From Mesorhizobium sp. (GTDB taxonomy: Bacteria; Pseudomonadota; Alphaproteobacteria; Rhizobiales; Rhizobiaceae), in contig SAQE01000024.1 in the NCBI GenBank assembly GCA_004020545.1, positions 1 through 64,000 of the forward strand: a stretch of DNA of 64,000 nt. Reading direction: 5' to 3'. The notes under the pieces were generated by a model. The model saw nothing but the letters and a program-made list of their open reading frames with translations, did not search any database and was not told the DNA's origin. Numbering within the stretch: position 1 is the first letter of the stretch; each line of letters opens with the position of its first letter. Shown piece by piece: positions 36,624 to 46,282 of this stretch. The translations under genes and the position numbers were made by a program.

Positions 36624-37062
36624 GATGCTTTGCCTCGGAGCCGATAGGCTGCCAATCGGCTCATCGTCTCTTCAACTGCCGGAAAGCGCTGTTTGTTCCC
36701 GACAAACGCTAATCGTCAGCTTCGATCACCGAGGTGTGAGGGAACCACTCCGCGTGGCCGAAAAGAAGCGCCGCGTCGCGCATCCCGATGTGAACTCTAG
36801 TCGCCCACCCCGAATCGACAGCCAAGATCAGTGTGCGCTCGGTCGACCCATTTGCCAACACAAAACAGAAGCGTCGACGCTGCGGTGTGATGTCGCCGCA
36901 AGGTAACCGGCAGTGGTACTGACTGCCGCTGCATCGACCGCCTTGCGGCGCGCGAGCCAGCGCAGCGGACGCTCGATCGGGCATCGAGGCGGCAAAGCGC
37001 CCTATGCGGACAGAATGCTGTCTAAGAGCTTCAAGGAAGGATCTCGTATTCGTTTTTCGCAC
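36624..37062. other. Intergenic region upstream of prkA
   Basis: About 440 bp. On the minus strand an open frame with an end resembling a real coding sequence runs from about 36,709 to 37,062 (last residues GHAEWFPHTSVIEADD), but it has no clear ribosome site and I do not recognise a family, so it is not called as a gene. The left end should contain the prkA promoter. Confidence 0.45.
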
Positions 37063-37428
37063 CTACATGTCGTGGTCGGGAACGTAGAGACAGAACGAAT
37101 GCTGAGAGTTTACGTCGCCGCCGGGCTTGCACTCGTGAAAGAACTCGTCGCGCGAACGCTTGATCCGCCTGTCGGTGTAGGGAATGACCTCCCCGGTGGA
37201 GAGCTGGTATCCATACTTGGTTTCCTTCACATCGGCTGTGGGCGCTTGATAGCAGTCCAACCCCGCGCAGCATGAGCTGTCGTACTGCCAGCCCTTGGGC
37301 GCCTGATGCGCGGCGGCCGGAGCCGAGAGGAAGGCCGCCAAGGCTATCGCCGGAAACAGCCGCAGAGGCTGCAAACTGCCTGAGCGCCCATTGCCATGCC
37401 CGGCTGGAACTCGATACGTCGTCTTCAT
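37063..37428 (-). CDS. Secreted Cys-rich hypothetical protein
   Basis: A 121-residue protein with an N-terminal signal sequence (hydrophobic LFPAIALAAFLSA, cleavage after APAAA near residue 40). The mature part has five cysteines: a DSSCCAGLDC cluster, HEC and SFC. Small rhizobial exported proteins with the pattern D-x-CC-x-x-x-D-C followed by C-V/L-Y-V-P are common and uncharacterised; this looks like one. The function is unknown; disulfide-stabilised periplasmic protein is an inference. It may be co-transcribed with a 42-codon frame just upstream. Confidence 0.7.
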   Translation of the reverse strand: MKTTYRVPAGHGNGRSGSLQPLRLFPAIALAAFLSAPAAAHQAPKGWQYDSSCCAGLDCYQAPTADVKETKYGYQLSTGEVIPYTDRRIKRSRDEFFHECKPGGDVNSQHSFCLYVPDHDM

Positions 37429-37434
37429 GGGTGG

Positions 37435-37563
37435 TCACCCCTCGGAGGCGCCGGTCGGGGGCATCGGCTCTCCGGTCTGGCTAACAATCCGCCCGGCATG
37501 GATGAGGGCTTCCTCCAGAACCGGGCCGTCAAGCAAACTGCCAGACCAGGGAAAATGTTCCAT
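37435..37563 (-). CDS. Possible 42-residue small protein
   Basis: An open frame beginning MEHFPWSGSLLDGPVLEEAL and ending six bases before the start of the Cys-rich protein gene. Third-position GC is high like neighbouring genes. There is no strong ribosome site and no family I recognise. It could be the short first gene of a two-gene unit or a chance frame. Confidence 0.3.
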   Translation of the reverse strand: MEHFPWSGSLLDGPVLEEALIHAGRIVSQTGEPMPPTGASEG

Positions 37564-37742
37564 GATCTTGTTCACGCGGCCGAGTCGAGCGCCCGCGCAT
37601 TTCGATGGCGCGGGAGGGGTGCGGGTCCACTGTTGGCGAGCCAACCTCTTGCAGCCCCTGACCAATCCTTAACTGGACGCCTGCCGCGCTCGCGTGCACT
37701 CTTTGCCGAGGGCGATCAGAGCTGGGTGGCCAGGAGATGACG

Positions 37743-38555
37743 ATGATCGATCGGCGGCGTTTTGTCCTTGCGTCCGTTGCCGCGCTGCTGCCGGCAGGGG
37801 CGTCGGCAGCCTGGCGGCTGCGCCAGCCGGCGCCGCAAACCGTCGACTACGGGCCGGCCAAGCTCGATATCTACGCACGCGAAGGCGCCAAGGGCGATCC
37901 GGTCGTCTTCTTCATCCATGGCGGCGCCTGGCGGATCGGCAACCGCAACAACGTCAACGCCAAGCCAGGCTTCCTGCTCGCCAGGGGCTTCCTGTTCGTA
38001 TCGATCGATTACCGCATGCTGCCCAAGGCCGACGTCGCCGCCCAGGCGGGCGACGTGGAAAAGGCCTATGCCTATGTGCGCGCCAATATCGCCAGCTATG
38101 GCGGCGATCCGGACCGCATCGTGGTGATGGGTCACTCGGCCGGCTGCCATCTGGCGGCACTGACGGGGCTTCGCGGCGGCTTGCCCGGCGTCGCCGCGCT
38201 GGTGCTCGACGATACCGAAGCCTATGACATCGAGGCTCTGGCCAGGGCGCAGGGCGGCAGGCTGCGGCCGATCTACGCGCAGGCGTTTTCGGATCCGGGC
38301 CAGTGGCGCGCGCTGTCACCCGCGACCTATATCGGGATGGCCAAGCATCCGCCCGTGTTCGTCGCCTACTCGAACCCGCCGATCCGCGCGACCGCTGCGC
38401 ATGACTTCGCGGATAGGCTGCGGACGGCCGGCAACAAGGTCACACTGTTCGACGGCAGCGCCTATTCGCACATGGCAATCAACCGGCGCTTCGGCGAGGA
38501 CGGCGATGCGTTGACCGCCGCGGTCATGGCTTTCCTGAAGGCGACGGTCACCTGA
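37743..38555 (+). CDS. Exported alpha/beta hydrolase (HSL/carboxylesterase type)
   Basis: A 270-residue hydrolase. DRRRFVLAS at the N-terminus with a hydrophobic stretch ending GASA looks like a twin-arginine signal, so the enzyme is probably periplasmic. HGGAW (59-63) forms the oxyanion hole and GHSAG (130-134) holds nucleophile S132; H in AYSHMAIN near residue 237 is the likely catalytic histidine. The start at 37743 is preferred to 37737 because AGGAG ends directly at 37736. Similar to kynurenine formamidase/arylesterase-type proteins, but the substrate is unknown. The 300 bp to its left hold no convincing gene apart from the possible 42-residue frame. Confidence 0.82.
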   Translation: MIDRRRFVLASVAALLPAGASAAWRLRQPAPQTVDYGPAKLDIYAREGAKGDPVVFFIHGGAWRIGNRNNVNAKPGFLLARGFLFVSIDYRMLPKADVAAQAGDVEKAYAYVRANIASYGGDPDRIVVMGHSAGCHLAALTGLRGGLPGVAALVLDDTEAYDIEALARAQGGRLRPIYAQAFSDPGQWRALSPATYIGMAKHPPVFVAYSNPPIRATAAHDFADRLRTAGNKVTLFDGSAYSHMAINRRFGEDGDALTAAVMAFLKATVT

Positions 38556-38941
38556 TCGCCGGCGAAACTGGATCACGTCAAAGTCGGTGGAAGCGGCCCG
38601 CGCCGACACATGCGAACGCTTCGAGGCGCTACTCGACAGCGCGCTGTCGCGCCCGGGCCGTTCCCCGCCGAAGCGGTGATCTGGGGCCGTTCATCGTTTC
38701 GCGGAACGCAATTCCAGACGGAAAGCCGTTCGCACTTTTCCTGGGATTGCTCCGAGCGGGCTCGGGCAGCATCGGTCAAGCTCCGCCGAGGAGTTCGACG
38801 GCATGGTTCGGATGCTGGTCGATCCATCTTGATGACCGGTCAGGCACGCCGCGACTAATTGTGGGCGAGGCGGTGCAACCTTTGGAGGGAAGGGGCGTTC
38901 GCGTTCTAGTTGAACGTCACCCCTGAAAGGCCCTGCCCGAG
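38556..38941. other. Intergenic region with palindromic repeat
   Basis: About 385 bp between the hydrolase and the SGNH esterase. It contains the palindromic element at 38708-38750 and the upstream control region of the esterase-acyltransferase pair. Nothing else is recognisable. Confidence 0.6.
38708..38750. repeat. GCAATTCC-type palindromic intergenic repeat
   Basis: Ends GCAATTCC and GGGATTGC are inverted, enclosing GACGGAAAGCCGTT and CACTTTTCCT. The same arrangement recurs at 46231-46274 and 51080-51124, so this is a dispersed repeat family. One base in the right arm departs from perfect symmetry. Confidence 0.75.
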
Positions 38942-40006
38942 ATGATTGATAAACGCGCGCAGGCGACCCTGATGGCCGCATTGTTGCTTGTCATCGGGTT
39001 CGCTGCCTGGCCAACATATGCTGCCGAGCCAGCCTTGAAGAATGCCCGGCTGATCGGACGGTTTCTCGACGCCGGCGATCGGGCGGCTTTCGAGTGGCCC
39101 GGCAGCGCGATCGAGTTCGCGTTCGCGGGCAGTTGGCTGGACGTCGTGCTTGACGATCGCGGCAAGAACAGCCTGGTGCTGGATGTCGACGGCAAACTGT
39201 CCCGGATCGATCTGAAGAAAGGCTCCAACACCTACCGTCTTGTCGCGACGCAGGGTGCGGATCGCCACTCCGTCCGGCTCGTGCGCCGTACCGAGGCGTT
39301 TTTCGGAACCACCACTCTCAAGGATGTGCGCACCGATGGCACGCTTCTGCGGCCTGAGCCGAAGAAGCGCAGCCTGTTAGTGATCGGCGATTCGATTTCC
39401 GCCGGTTACGGCATCGAGGGCAAGGACGCGAAGTGCAAGTTCAGCGCCGATACGGAAAATCAGTACCTTACCTATGCCGCGATCACGGCGCGACGCTACG
39501 ATGCGGACGTAATCACCTTGGCCGCTTCGGGAAAGGGGCTCGTTCGCAACTTTCAGGGAGCCAAGGGGCGCACAATGGTGGATTTGTACGACCGGGTCCT
39601 GCCCTCGCGGCGGGATCGCGAAGCGCTGCCCAAAACCGACGTCATCATCATTCATCTCGGGATGAACGATTTCAGTGGCGGTGCCCGGCCCGCCAATTTT
39701 GCCGCCAGCTATGCCGAATTGCTGGCGAAACTGCGTGCCAATGCACCTGATGCGATGATCTACGCCGGGTTTGGGCCATTGCTAACGGGCGAGGACTTCG
39801 CTGCGGCGGACAAGGCGGTGGACGACGTGGTCAAGCAGCGGCGTGACGCCGGCGACAGCAAGACGGCGATGATCCGCTTCACCGAACCGCCTGGGGCGTC
39901 GTTGCGCGGCTGCGACTGACATCCCAACGAGGCCGGCCAGCAACGCATGGCCAATCAGCTTGAGGACAGGATCGAGGCGGACCTCGGCTGGACGCAAACC
40001 CGATGA
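38942..40006 (+). pseudogene. CE2-like SGNH esterase interrupted by in-frame TGA
   Basis: An exported esterase with a signal peptide (cleavage near residue 28), a beta-sandwich domain (about 30-135) and an SGNH domain, the layout of carbohydrate esterase family 2. Block I is GDSISAG with nucleophile S151; block III is GMNDF with N242. Translation hits TGA at 39917-39919 after RGCD, one codon before HPNEAGQQRMA, which holds the catalytic histidine; the family usually has a Trp or similar in that codon (TGG to TGA would be one change). The same frame stays open to TGA at 40004-40006, overlapping the next ATG. So the 325-residue product lacks its catalytic His, and the original protein was 354 residues. 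Sequencing error or readthrough are alternatives. Confidence 0.82.
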
Positions 40007-41067
40007 AGGCAGCATCCGCGGCTGGCTTGCAAGACGCCGGCGCGCCGGCGCGTGGGCGGACCATCCATTCTAAACTGCTCGGCCTGCAGGTGCTGCGGTT
40101 TGCGGCTGCCTTTTTCGTGGTCCTGTTCCATCTTGGCGTCAGCTTGCAGATCGAATTTGGAAACCGGACCAACGTCTTCCACAACGGCGCGGTTGGGGTC
40201 GACATCTTCTTTGTCATCAGCGGCTTCATCATCGCCTACACGACCGATCCCCAAAAAGGCGCGCTGTATTTCGTCAGGCGTCGGCTTATGCGCATCGTCC
40301 CACTCTACTGGACGCTGACGGCGGGCATTGCGGTCCTGGCCATGCTAAAGCCCGGTCTGCTGAATTCGACCGTGATCAACGGCGAGACCTTGATCAAGTC
40401 CCTGTTCTTCGTCCCGTTCGCAAAAGCGAATGGAGCCGTGCAGCCGATCCTGTTTCTGGGTTGGACGCTGAATTATGAGATGTTCTTCTACGGCATCTAT
40501 GCCGCGTGCCTGGCGCTCGGCCAGCGCAGCGCGCTCGTGCCGGCCGCAATCATCATACTTCTCGTCGCCGCCACGAGTCTCGTGAAGTTGGATTACGTCC
40601 CGTGGCGGTTCTACACCAATCCTTTGATGCTCGAATTCGTGCTCGGCATCGGCCTTTACCTTCTTTACAGGCGCAGTCCCGCGATCTTTCACGGGCGCTC
40701 GCTGCCGATATTCCTCATGTTTGTGGCGGCTATGGCGTTGCGCGCGCCGTTGCTCGAGATCCATTGGCTGGTGGCCTACGGTATTCCGGCGGTGCTGCTG
40801 GTCGCCGCCGTCCTGCCATGGGCGCCGGCCCCGACGCCAATCGTCCTGTTCATGGTTCTGCTGGGGAACGTGTCCTATTCGCTCTACCTCTCGCACCCTT
40901 ACGTGCTTCAACTCGCCGTCAAACTGATGCCGGACCACGCGGGAACCGCCACGCAGGTCCTGCTGGGCGGTGCCGCCTGCGTGCTTTCAGTTGCTCTGTC
41001 GATCGTGCTGTACTTTACGATCGAACGGCCGGCTCAGCTTGCCGCGCCTGTCCCGAAGCGTCGATGA
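40003..41067 (+). CDS. Acyltransferase 3 family membrane protein (OafA/ExoZ type)
   Basis: A 354-residue integral membrane acyltransferase with about ten helices. LRFAAAFFVVLFHLGV carries the conserved histidine (H43), and RRRLMRIVPLYW is the second family block; GVDIFFVISGFII is also typical. These enzymes transfer acetyl or succinyl groups to surface polysaccharides or lipid-linked sugars. The start ATG overlaps the distal TGA of the SGNH esterase frame (ATGA, 40003-40006), evidence of a coupled pair. In OafA-type systems an SGNH domain is often fused to this membrane domain; here the two are separate genes. Confidence 0.9.
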   Translation: MKAASAAGLQDAGAPARGRTIHSKLLGLQVLRFAAAFFVVLFHLGVSLQIEFGNRTNVFHNGAVGVDIFFVISGFIIAYTTDPQKGALYFVRRRLMRIVPLYWTLTAGIAVLAMLKPGLLNSTVINGETLIKSLFFVPFAKANGAVQPILFLGWTLNYEMFFYGIYAACLALGQRSALVPAAIIILLVAATSLVKLDYVPWRFYTNPLMLEFVLGIGLYLLYRRSPAIFHGRSLPIFLMFVAAMALRAPLLEIHWLVAYGIPAVLLVAAVLPWAPAPTPIVLFMVLLGNVSYSLYLSHPYVLQLAVKLMPDHAGTATQVLLGGAACVLSVALSIVLYFTIERPAQLAAPVPKRR

Positions 41068-41082
41068 TAAGGCTCGCTGCAC

Positions 41083-41385
41083 CTACCAGAGGGTCTTCTC
41101 GCCGGGCGCGGCCGGCTCGATCGCGAGCGCGTGCACGCCGGCCTTCAACTCGTCGGCAAGCAGTTCGTTGACGGCGCGGTGGCGGTCGACGCGGCTCATG
41201 CCGGAAAAATTCGGCGAGACGATGCGGACGCGGAAATGCGTCTCGCCGGTGCCGTCGAAGGTGGCGTGGTGACCGGACTCGACATGATGATGGCCGGCAT
41301 GAAGGTGGCTTTCGTTGATGACGATGAGCCTTTCGGGCGAAAACGCCGCCTTCAGCTTGCTTTCCATCGTCGACTGTATGGACAT
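41083..41385 (-). CDS. bolA: BolA family protein
   Basis: A 100-residue BolA-type protein. HAGHHHVESGHHATFDGTGE holds the loop histidines, and ETHFRVRIVSPNFSGMSRVDRHR is the helix-turn-helix-like KH-fold core. BolA proteins bind [2Fe-2S] clusters with monothiol glutaredoxins and act in iron homeostasis or stress. Length is normal. It is divergent from the J-domain protein gene, an order common in Rhizobiales. Confidence 0.93.
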   Translation of the reverse strand: MSIQSTMESKLKAAFSPERLIVINESHLHAGHHHVESGHHATFDGTGETHFRVRIVSPNFSGMSRVDRHRAVNELLADELKAGVHALAIEPAAPGEKTLW

Positions 41386-41521
41386 CGGGGCTTCCCTTCA
41401 CCACATCTACGGCACCGCCGTAAAATCTGCATTTTCGACCGCTTTTAAGCCGCGATTCAGCGGTTAGGGCGATCATCTGCGAAATGTCAATTCTTGTTTC
41501 GCACTAGCGAACAGCCCATAA

Positions 41522-42145
41522 ATGGGTGAGATGAAACCGTATCCCAAATATTTCGAGAAAATCCGCATCCGGCCGGAAAAGGACGCGGAGCTGAAGTCGC
41601 GCGCGCCGGTCTGCCAGTGGGATGGCTGCAAGGAGGCCGGTACGCATCGGGCGCCGGTCGGACGGCTGAAGGAGGGCGAGTATTTCCGCTTCTGCTTCGA
41701 GCATGTGCGCGAATACAACAAGAGCTTCAATTACTTCTCGGGCGTGTCGGACAGCGAGATCGCCCGCTTCCAGAAGGAGGCGCTGACCGGCCATCGGCCG
41801 ACCTGGCGCATGGGCGCCAATGGCGGCGGGATGCGTTCGGCGCCGGATTTCGCGCAACAACGCTCCGGCCGCGCCGGCTACTACAACCGCATGCGCGACC
41901 CCTTCAATCTGTTCGGCGCCGGGGGGCGCGAGGTGCGCGAGCGCAAGGCAAAGCCGCTTGAGGCCAAGGCACTGGAAACGCTTGGCCTTGATACAAAGGC
42001 GACTGGCAAGGATATCAAGGCGCGCTATAAGGAACTCGTGAAGCGCCACCATCCTGACGCGAACGGTGGCGACAGGGGTTCGGAAGACCGGTTCCGCGAC
42101 GTGCTGCAGGCCTATCGCGTGCTCAAGCAAGCAGGATTGTGCTGA
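41522..42145 (+). CDS. J-domain (DnaJ-like) protein with N-terminal cysteine cluster
   Basis: A 207-residue protein with a short C-terminal J domain (about 150-205): ALETLGL, then HPD (177-179) and FRDVLQAYRVL, enough to stimulate an Hsp70 ATPase. The N-terminal half is not G/F-rich DnaJ but has C31, C36, C58 and H61, a possible zinc site, and the block REYNKSFNYF. It follows bolA divergently and precedes cobS. The architecture recurs in alphaproteobacteria as far as I know; the client is unknown. Start could also be the ATG at 41531. Confidence 0.88.
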   Translation: MGEMKPYPKYFEKIRIRPEKDAELKSRAPVCQWDGCKEAGTHRAPVGRLKEGEYFRFCFEHVREYNKSFNYFSGVSDSEIARFQKEALTGHRPTWRMGANGGGMRSAPDFAQQRSGRAGYYNRMRDPFNLFGAGGREVRERKAKPLEAKALETLGLDTKATGKDIKARYKELVKRHHPDANGGDRGSEDRFRDVLQAYRVLKQAGLC

Positions 42146-42166
42146 GCGGCCCTACGGTCCGTGTCG

Positions 42167-42193
42167 TTTTCCAACTTTCATAAGGTTGGAAAA
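42167..42193. terminator. Hairpin after J-domain gene
   Basis: TTTTCCAAC and GTTGGAAAA form a perfect nine-base stem with a nine-base loop, 22 bp after the stop of the J-domain gene. There is no long T tract, so termination is likely but unproven; the A-rich right arm would give U in the other direction. Confidence 0.45.
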
Positions 42194-42268
42194 GGCTCTA
42201 AGACCGCCCCCGAACAAAATCGATTGCCGGCGAAACGCGGCGTTTCGCACGTGGAGACGTTGATAGTG

Positions 42269-43255
42269 ATGAACAAGGTCGATCGCGACATCGCCAACCT
42301 GCCCGACACGACGGTGTCGGTAAGGGAGAAATTCGGCTTCGACTCCAAGATGGTGGTGCCCGCCTATTCGGTGTCGTCCGAGCATGTGCCCGACATCGAC
42401 CCGGACTATCTGTTCGACAGAGCGACGACATTGGCGATCCTCGCCGGCTTTGCCTACAACCGCCGCGTCATGGTGTCGGGCTATCACGGCACCGGCAAGT
42501 CGACGCATATCGAGCAGGTCGCCGCCCGCCTCAACTGGCCATGCGTGCGCGTCAACCTCGACAGCCATGTCAGCCGCATCGATCTCGTCGGCAAGGATGC
42601 CATCGTCGTCAAGGAAGGCCTGCAGATCACCGAATTCCGCGACGGCATCCTGCCCTGGGCCTATCAGCACAATGTGGCGCTCTGCTTCGACGAGTACGAT
42701 GCCGGCCGCCCCGACGTGATGTTCGTCATCCAGCGCGTGCTGGAATCGTCCGGTCGCCTGACGCTGCTCGACCAGAGCCGCGTCATCCGCCCACATCCGG
42801 CCTTCCGCTTGTTCGCCACCGCCAACACGGTCGGCCTCGGCGACACCACCGGCCTCTATCACGGCACGCAGCAGATCAACCAGGCGCAGATGGACCGCTG
42901 GTCGATCGTCACCACGCTCAACTACCTGCCGCACGACAACGAGGTGAACATCGTGCTGGCCAAGGCCAAGCACTACCGCGACAACAAGGGCAAGGAGATC
43001 GTCAACAAGATGGTGCGCGTCGCCGACATGACGCGCTCGGCCTTCATCAATGGCGATCTCTCGACGGTGATGAGCCCGCGTACGGTGATCACCTGGGCTG
43101 AGAATGCCGAGATCTTCGGCGACATCGGCATGGCGTTCCGGCTGACCTTCCTCAACAAGTGCGACGAGTTGGAGCGTTCGGTGGTGGCCGAATTCTATCA
43201 GCGCGCCTTCGGCGAGGATCTGCCGGAGAGCGCCGCCAACGTGGTGCTGGGGTAA
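42269..43255 (+). CDS. cobS: Aerobic cobaltochelatase subunit CobS
   Basis: A 328-residue AAA+ ATPase. It works with CobT and CobN to insert cobalt into hydrogenobyrinate a,c-diamide in aerobic B12 synthesis. Walker A GYHGTGKS (71-78), Walker B LCFDEYD and the block [21 protein letters not shown] (quoted region 90-112) match Pseudomonas denitrificans CobS closely. The N-terminus [13 protein letters not shown] is conserved, placing the start at 42269 or at the in-frame GTG at 42251. cobT follows 35 bp downstream. No cobalamin riboswitch is visible upstream. Confidence 0.96.
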   Translation: MNKVDRDIANLPDTTVSVREKFGFDSKMVVPAYSVSSEHVPDIDPDYLFDRATTLAILAGFAYNRRVMVSGYHGTGKSTHIEQVAARLNWPCVRVNLDSHVSRIDLVGKDAIVVKEGLQITEFRDGILPWAYQHNVALCFDEYDAGRPDVMFVIQRVLESSGRLTLLDQSRVIRPHPAFRLFATANTVGLGDTTGLYHGTQQINQAQMDRWSIVTTLNYLPHDNEVNIVLAKAKHYRDNKGKEIVNKMVRVADMTRSAFINGDLSTVMSPRTVITWAENAEIFGDIGMAFRLTFLNKCDELERSVVAEFYQRAFGEDLPESAANVVLG

Positions 43256-43290
43256 GCGCGTACCGGAAGGCTTCGCGCAGGGAATGATCG

Positions 43291-45189
43291 ATGGCGGGTC
43301 CGGGCGACAACACGCGCAACAAGCCGAAGAACGGGTCTGAAGCGGACAGCTTCAAGCGCGCCGTCACCGTCTGCATGCGCGCCGTCGCCGGCGACAAGGA
43401 CCTCGAGGTCGGCTTCGCCAAGGACCGGCCGGCACTGGCCGGCAACCGCGCGCGGCTGCCCGAACTGCCGAAGAAGGCTTCCCGCAACGACATCGCCATC
43501 ACCCGCGGCATCGGCGATTCCATGGCGCTGAAGCGGGCCTGCCACGACGCGCGCATCCACACGAAGCTGGCGCCTGAAGGCAAGCTCGCGCGGGCTATTT
43601 TCGACGCCGTCGAACAAGCGCGCGTCGAGGCGATCGGCAGCCGCGCCATGCAGGGCGTGGCCGACAACATAGGCTCGATGCTCGAGGACAAATACGCCAA
43701 GGCAAACCTCGTCGACGTCAAGGACAAGGCCGATGCGCCGCTCGAGGAGGCGGTGGCGCTGATGGTGCGCGAAAAGCTCACCGGCCGTCCCGTGCCGAAG
43801 AGCGCCGAGCGGCTTGTCGATCTGTGGCGCCCCTGGGTCGAGGAGAAGGCCAGCACCGATCTCGACGGCCTGTCGGCGAAGCTCGACGACCAACAGGCTT
43901 TCGGGCGCATCGTGCGAGACATGCTCGTCTCCATGGAAATGGCCGAGGAACTCGGCGATGACCAGGAGACCGAGGACACGGAGGACAACGAGGAAAACGA
44001 GCAGCAGGGCGAGGAGCAGAGCGAGGAAGGCGGCGAGGAGGATTCCGGCTCGGATCAGTCGCAGTCGGAGGATGCCGAGGCGTCCGCCGACGAGGAAGAG
44101 TCGGCCGAGACGGAGGCGACGGACGCCACATCGGACGACCTCTCCGACGAGGACGATTCCGATGCCGAGACACCGGGCGAGGCGCGCCGCAACGACAATC
44201 CGTTCCTCAACCTGCCGAAGGAAATCGACTACAAGGTCTTCACCACGGCCTTCGACGAGACGGTCGGCGCCGAGGATCTTTGCGAGGAGGAGGAACTCGA
44301 CCGGCTGCGCGCCTTCCTCGACAAGCAGCTCGCCAATCTCTCCGGCGTGGTCGGCCGGCTGGCCAACCGGCTGCAGCGCCGCCTGATGGCGCAGCAGAAC
44401 CGCTCCTGGGATTTCGACCTGGAGGAAGGCTATCTCGATCCGGCGCGGCTGGTGCGCGTCGTCATCGATCCGATGCAGCCGCTGTCCTTCAAGCAGGAGC
44501 GCGACACCAAGTTCCGCGACACGGTGGTGTCGCTGGTGCTCGACAATTCAGGCTCGATGCGCGGGCGGCCGATCACGGTAGCCGCGACCTGTGCCGACAT
44601 TCTGGCGCGCACGCTGGAGCGCTGCGGCGTTTCGGTGGAAATCCTCGGCTTCACCACGCGCGCCTGGAAAGGCGGGCAGGCGCGTGAGAAATGGCTGAAG
44701 GACGGCAAGCCGCCGAATCCGGGCCGGCTCAACGATCTGCGTCATATCATCTACAAGTCCGCCGACCATCCGTGGCGGCGCGCGCGGCGCAATCTCGGCC
44801 TGATGATGCGCGAGGGACTGCTCAAGGAAAACATCGACGGCGAGGCGCTGCTTTGGGCGCACAACCGGCTGATCGGCCGGCCCGAGCAGCGCAAGATCCT
44901 GATGATGATCTCGGACGGCGCGCCGGTCGACGATTCGACGCTTTCGGTCAATCCCGGCAACTATCTGGAGCGGCATCTGCGCGCGGTGATCGAACTGATC
45001 GAGACGCGCTCGCCGGTCGAATTGCTCGCCATCGGCATCGGCCACGACGTCACGCGCTACTATCGCCGCGCCGTCACCATCGTTGATGCGGAGGAACTGG
45101 CCGGCGCCATGACAGAGCAGTTGGCATCGCTGTTCGGCGAGGAGAGCGCGCGCGACACGCGACGCGGCGGCTTGCGGCGCGCCGGATGA
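43291..45189 (+). CDS. cobT: Aerobic cobaltochelatase subunit CobT
   Basis: A 632-residue partner of CobS. The N-terminal domain (about 1-215) is followed by a very acidic Glu/Asp-rich linker (about 220-297) and a C-terminal von Willebrand domain with the MIDAS motif DNSGSMRG (about 417). This is the standard CobT architecture. The large chelatase subunit CobN is not in the window. Its last bases overlap the start of the phytase-like gene (ATGA at 45186-45189). Confidence 0.96.
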   Translation: MAGPGDNTRNKPKNGSEADSFKRAVTVCMRAVAGDKDLEVGFAKDRPALAGNRARLPELPKKASRNDIAITRGIGDSMALKRACHDARIHTKLAPEGKLARAIFDAVEQARVEAIGSRAMQGVADNIGSMLEDKYAKANLVDVKDKADAPLEEAVALMVREKLTGRPVPKSAERLVDLWRPWVEEKASTDLDGLSAKLDDQQAFGRIVRDMLVSMEMAEELGDDQETEDTEDNEENEQQGEEQSEEGGEEDSGSDQSQSEDAEASADEEESAETEATDATSDDLSDEDDSDAETPGEARRNDNPFLNLPKEIDYKVFTTAFDETVGAEDLCEEEELDRLRAFLDKQLANLSGVVGRLANRLQRRLMAQQNRSWDFDLEEGYLDPARLVRVVIDPMQPLSFKQERDTKFRDTVVSLVLDNSGSMRGRPITVAATCADILARTLERCGVSVEILGFTTRAWKGGQAREKWLKDGKPPNPGRLNDLRHIIYKSADHPWRRARRNLGLMMREGLLKENIDGEALLWAHNRLIGRPEQRKILMMISDGAPVDDSTLSVNPGNYLERHLRAVIELIETRSPVELLAIGIGHDVTRYYRRAVTIVDAEELAGAMTEQLASLFGEESARDTRRGGLRRAG

Positions 45190-46208
45190 TCTTTTCGCGA
45201 GGCGGATTCCGGCGGACGGTTTTCGCTTGCACGATTGCCTGTACCGCGGTTTTGCCAGCCGTTGCCGAGGGACCCGCCGCAGTCGAGGCGGTCGAGATTT
45301 CGGCGCAGCCGATCAGCCAGTTCCACGTCGGCCATGACGAAAAGCTGTTCGGACCGCTCGAATTCGTCGGCGGGCTGGAGATGACCTCGTCGTCGCGCGA
45401 TTTCGGCGCGCTGTCGGCCTTCCGATTTCTGAAAGCGGGCAGCGACTTCATCGGCGTCGCCGACACCGGCTTCTGGTTCTTCGGCACTATCAGCCACGAT
45501 GCCGACAGGCGCCCCTCGGGCGTGTCGAATTTCCGCATGCAGCAGATGGTCGACGCTTCGGGCCGGCCGATCGACGAGAAGTGGGAAGTCGATGCGGAAG
45601 GCCTCGCGGTCAAGGATGGCATCGCCACCGTCGGTTTCGAGCGTGAGCAGCGCGTCGTCCAGTTCGAGATCGACCCGGACAACATGAAGGCGCCCTTCAA
45701 GACGCTCGACTATCTGGTTCCGGCCCGGGAGCTGCGCCAGAACCGCGGCTTCGAGACGGTCACGCATGCCAATCCCTACGGCCAGCACGAGGGCGGCCTG
45801 GTCGTGGTCTCGGAAAAGAGCCTCGACAAGGCCGGCGACATCTATGCCGCCCTCATCGAGGGACCGAGGAGGGGCGTCTTCACCATCAAGCGCAACGGCG
45901 ATTTCGACATCACCGACGGCGCCTTCCTGCCGGATGGCGACCTGCTTCTGCTCGAGCGCAGCTTCTCGATGGCGCGCGGGGTGAAGATGCGGCTGCGGCG
46001 CATCTATGGCGAGAGCGTCGAGAAGGGCGCGGTCGCCGACGGACCGGTGCTGATGGAAGCCGACATGGGCTACCAGATCGACAATATGGAAGGGCTCGAC
46101 GTCTGGACCCGCGATGACGGCGCGCTGATGGTTTCACTGATGTCGGACGACAATCACTCGATCCTGCAGCGCAATCTCTATCTGGAATTCATCCTGCACC
46201 AGGATTGA
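45186..46208 (+). CDS. Phytase-like (esterase-like) secreted protein
   Basis: A 340-residue protein with a signal peptide (ends VLPAVA, about residue 27) and a beta-propeller of the phytase-like domain found in alphaproteobacteria ([47 protein letters not shown]). The Asp/Glu-rich loops suggest calcium binding; phosphatase or esterase activity is only a family guess. It is translationally coupled to cobT by overlap, and this neighbourhood seems conserved in rhizobia, though a B12 role is not evident. Confidence 0.82.
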   Translation: MIFSRGGFRRTVFACTIACTAVLPAVAEGPAAVEAVEISAQPISQFHVGHDEKLFGPLEFVGGLEMTSSSRDFGALSAFRFLKAGSDFIGVADTGFWFFGTISHDADRRPSGVSNFRMQQMVDASGRPIDEKWEVDAEGLAVKDGIATVGFEREQRVVQFEIDPDNMKAPFKTLDYLVPARELRQNRGFETVTHANPYGQHEGGLVVVSEKSLDKAGDIYAALIEGPRRGVFTIKRNGDFDITDGAFLPDGDLLLLERSFSMARGVKMRLRRIYGESVEKGAVADGPVLMEADMGYQIDNMEGLDVWTRDDGALMVSLMSDDNHSILQRNLYLEFILHQD

Positions 46209-46230
46209 GCAGCGCTTGGTTTTGTTTCAG

Positions 46231-46274
46231 GCAATTCCGGATGGAGAACCGCTACACATTTTTCCCGGAATTGC
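46231..46274. repeat. GCAATTCC-type palindromic intergenic repeat
   Basis: GCAATTCC and GGAATTGC are perfect inverted ends of a 44-bp element located between the convergent phytase-like and GT-C genes. The interior (GATGGAGAACCGCTACACAT) closely resembles the copies at 38708 and 51080. Its position between convergent stops would suit a transcript end. Confidence 0.8.
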
Positions 46275-46282
46275 CGTGATCC

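Noticed and set aside
36709-37062. Possible 117-codon gene upstream of prkA
   Set aside because: No ribosome site and no recognised family; kept only as a note in the intergenic entry.
39917-39919. TGA as a selenocysteine codon in the SGNH esterase
   Set aside because: No SECIS-like hairpin is evident right after it and the family has no Cys or Sec there; loss of a Trp codon is simpler.
42146-42268. Possible cobalamin riboswitch before cobS
   Set aside because: The 120-bp gap lacks the B12-box and is too short for the aptamer; only a simple hairpin is present.
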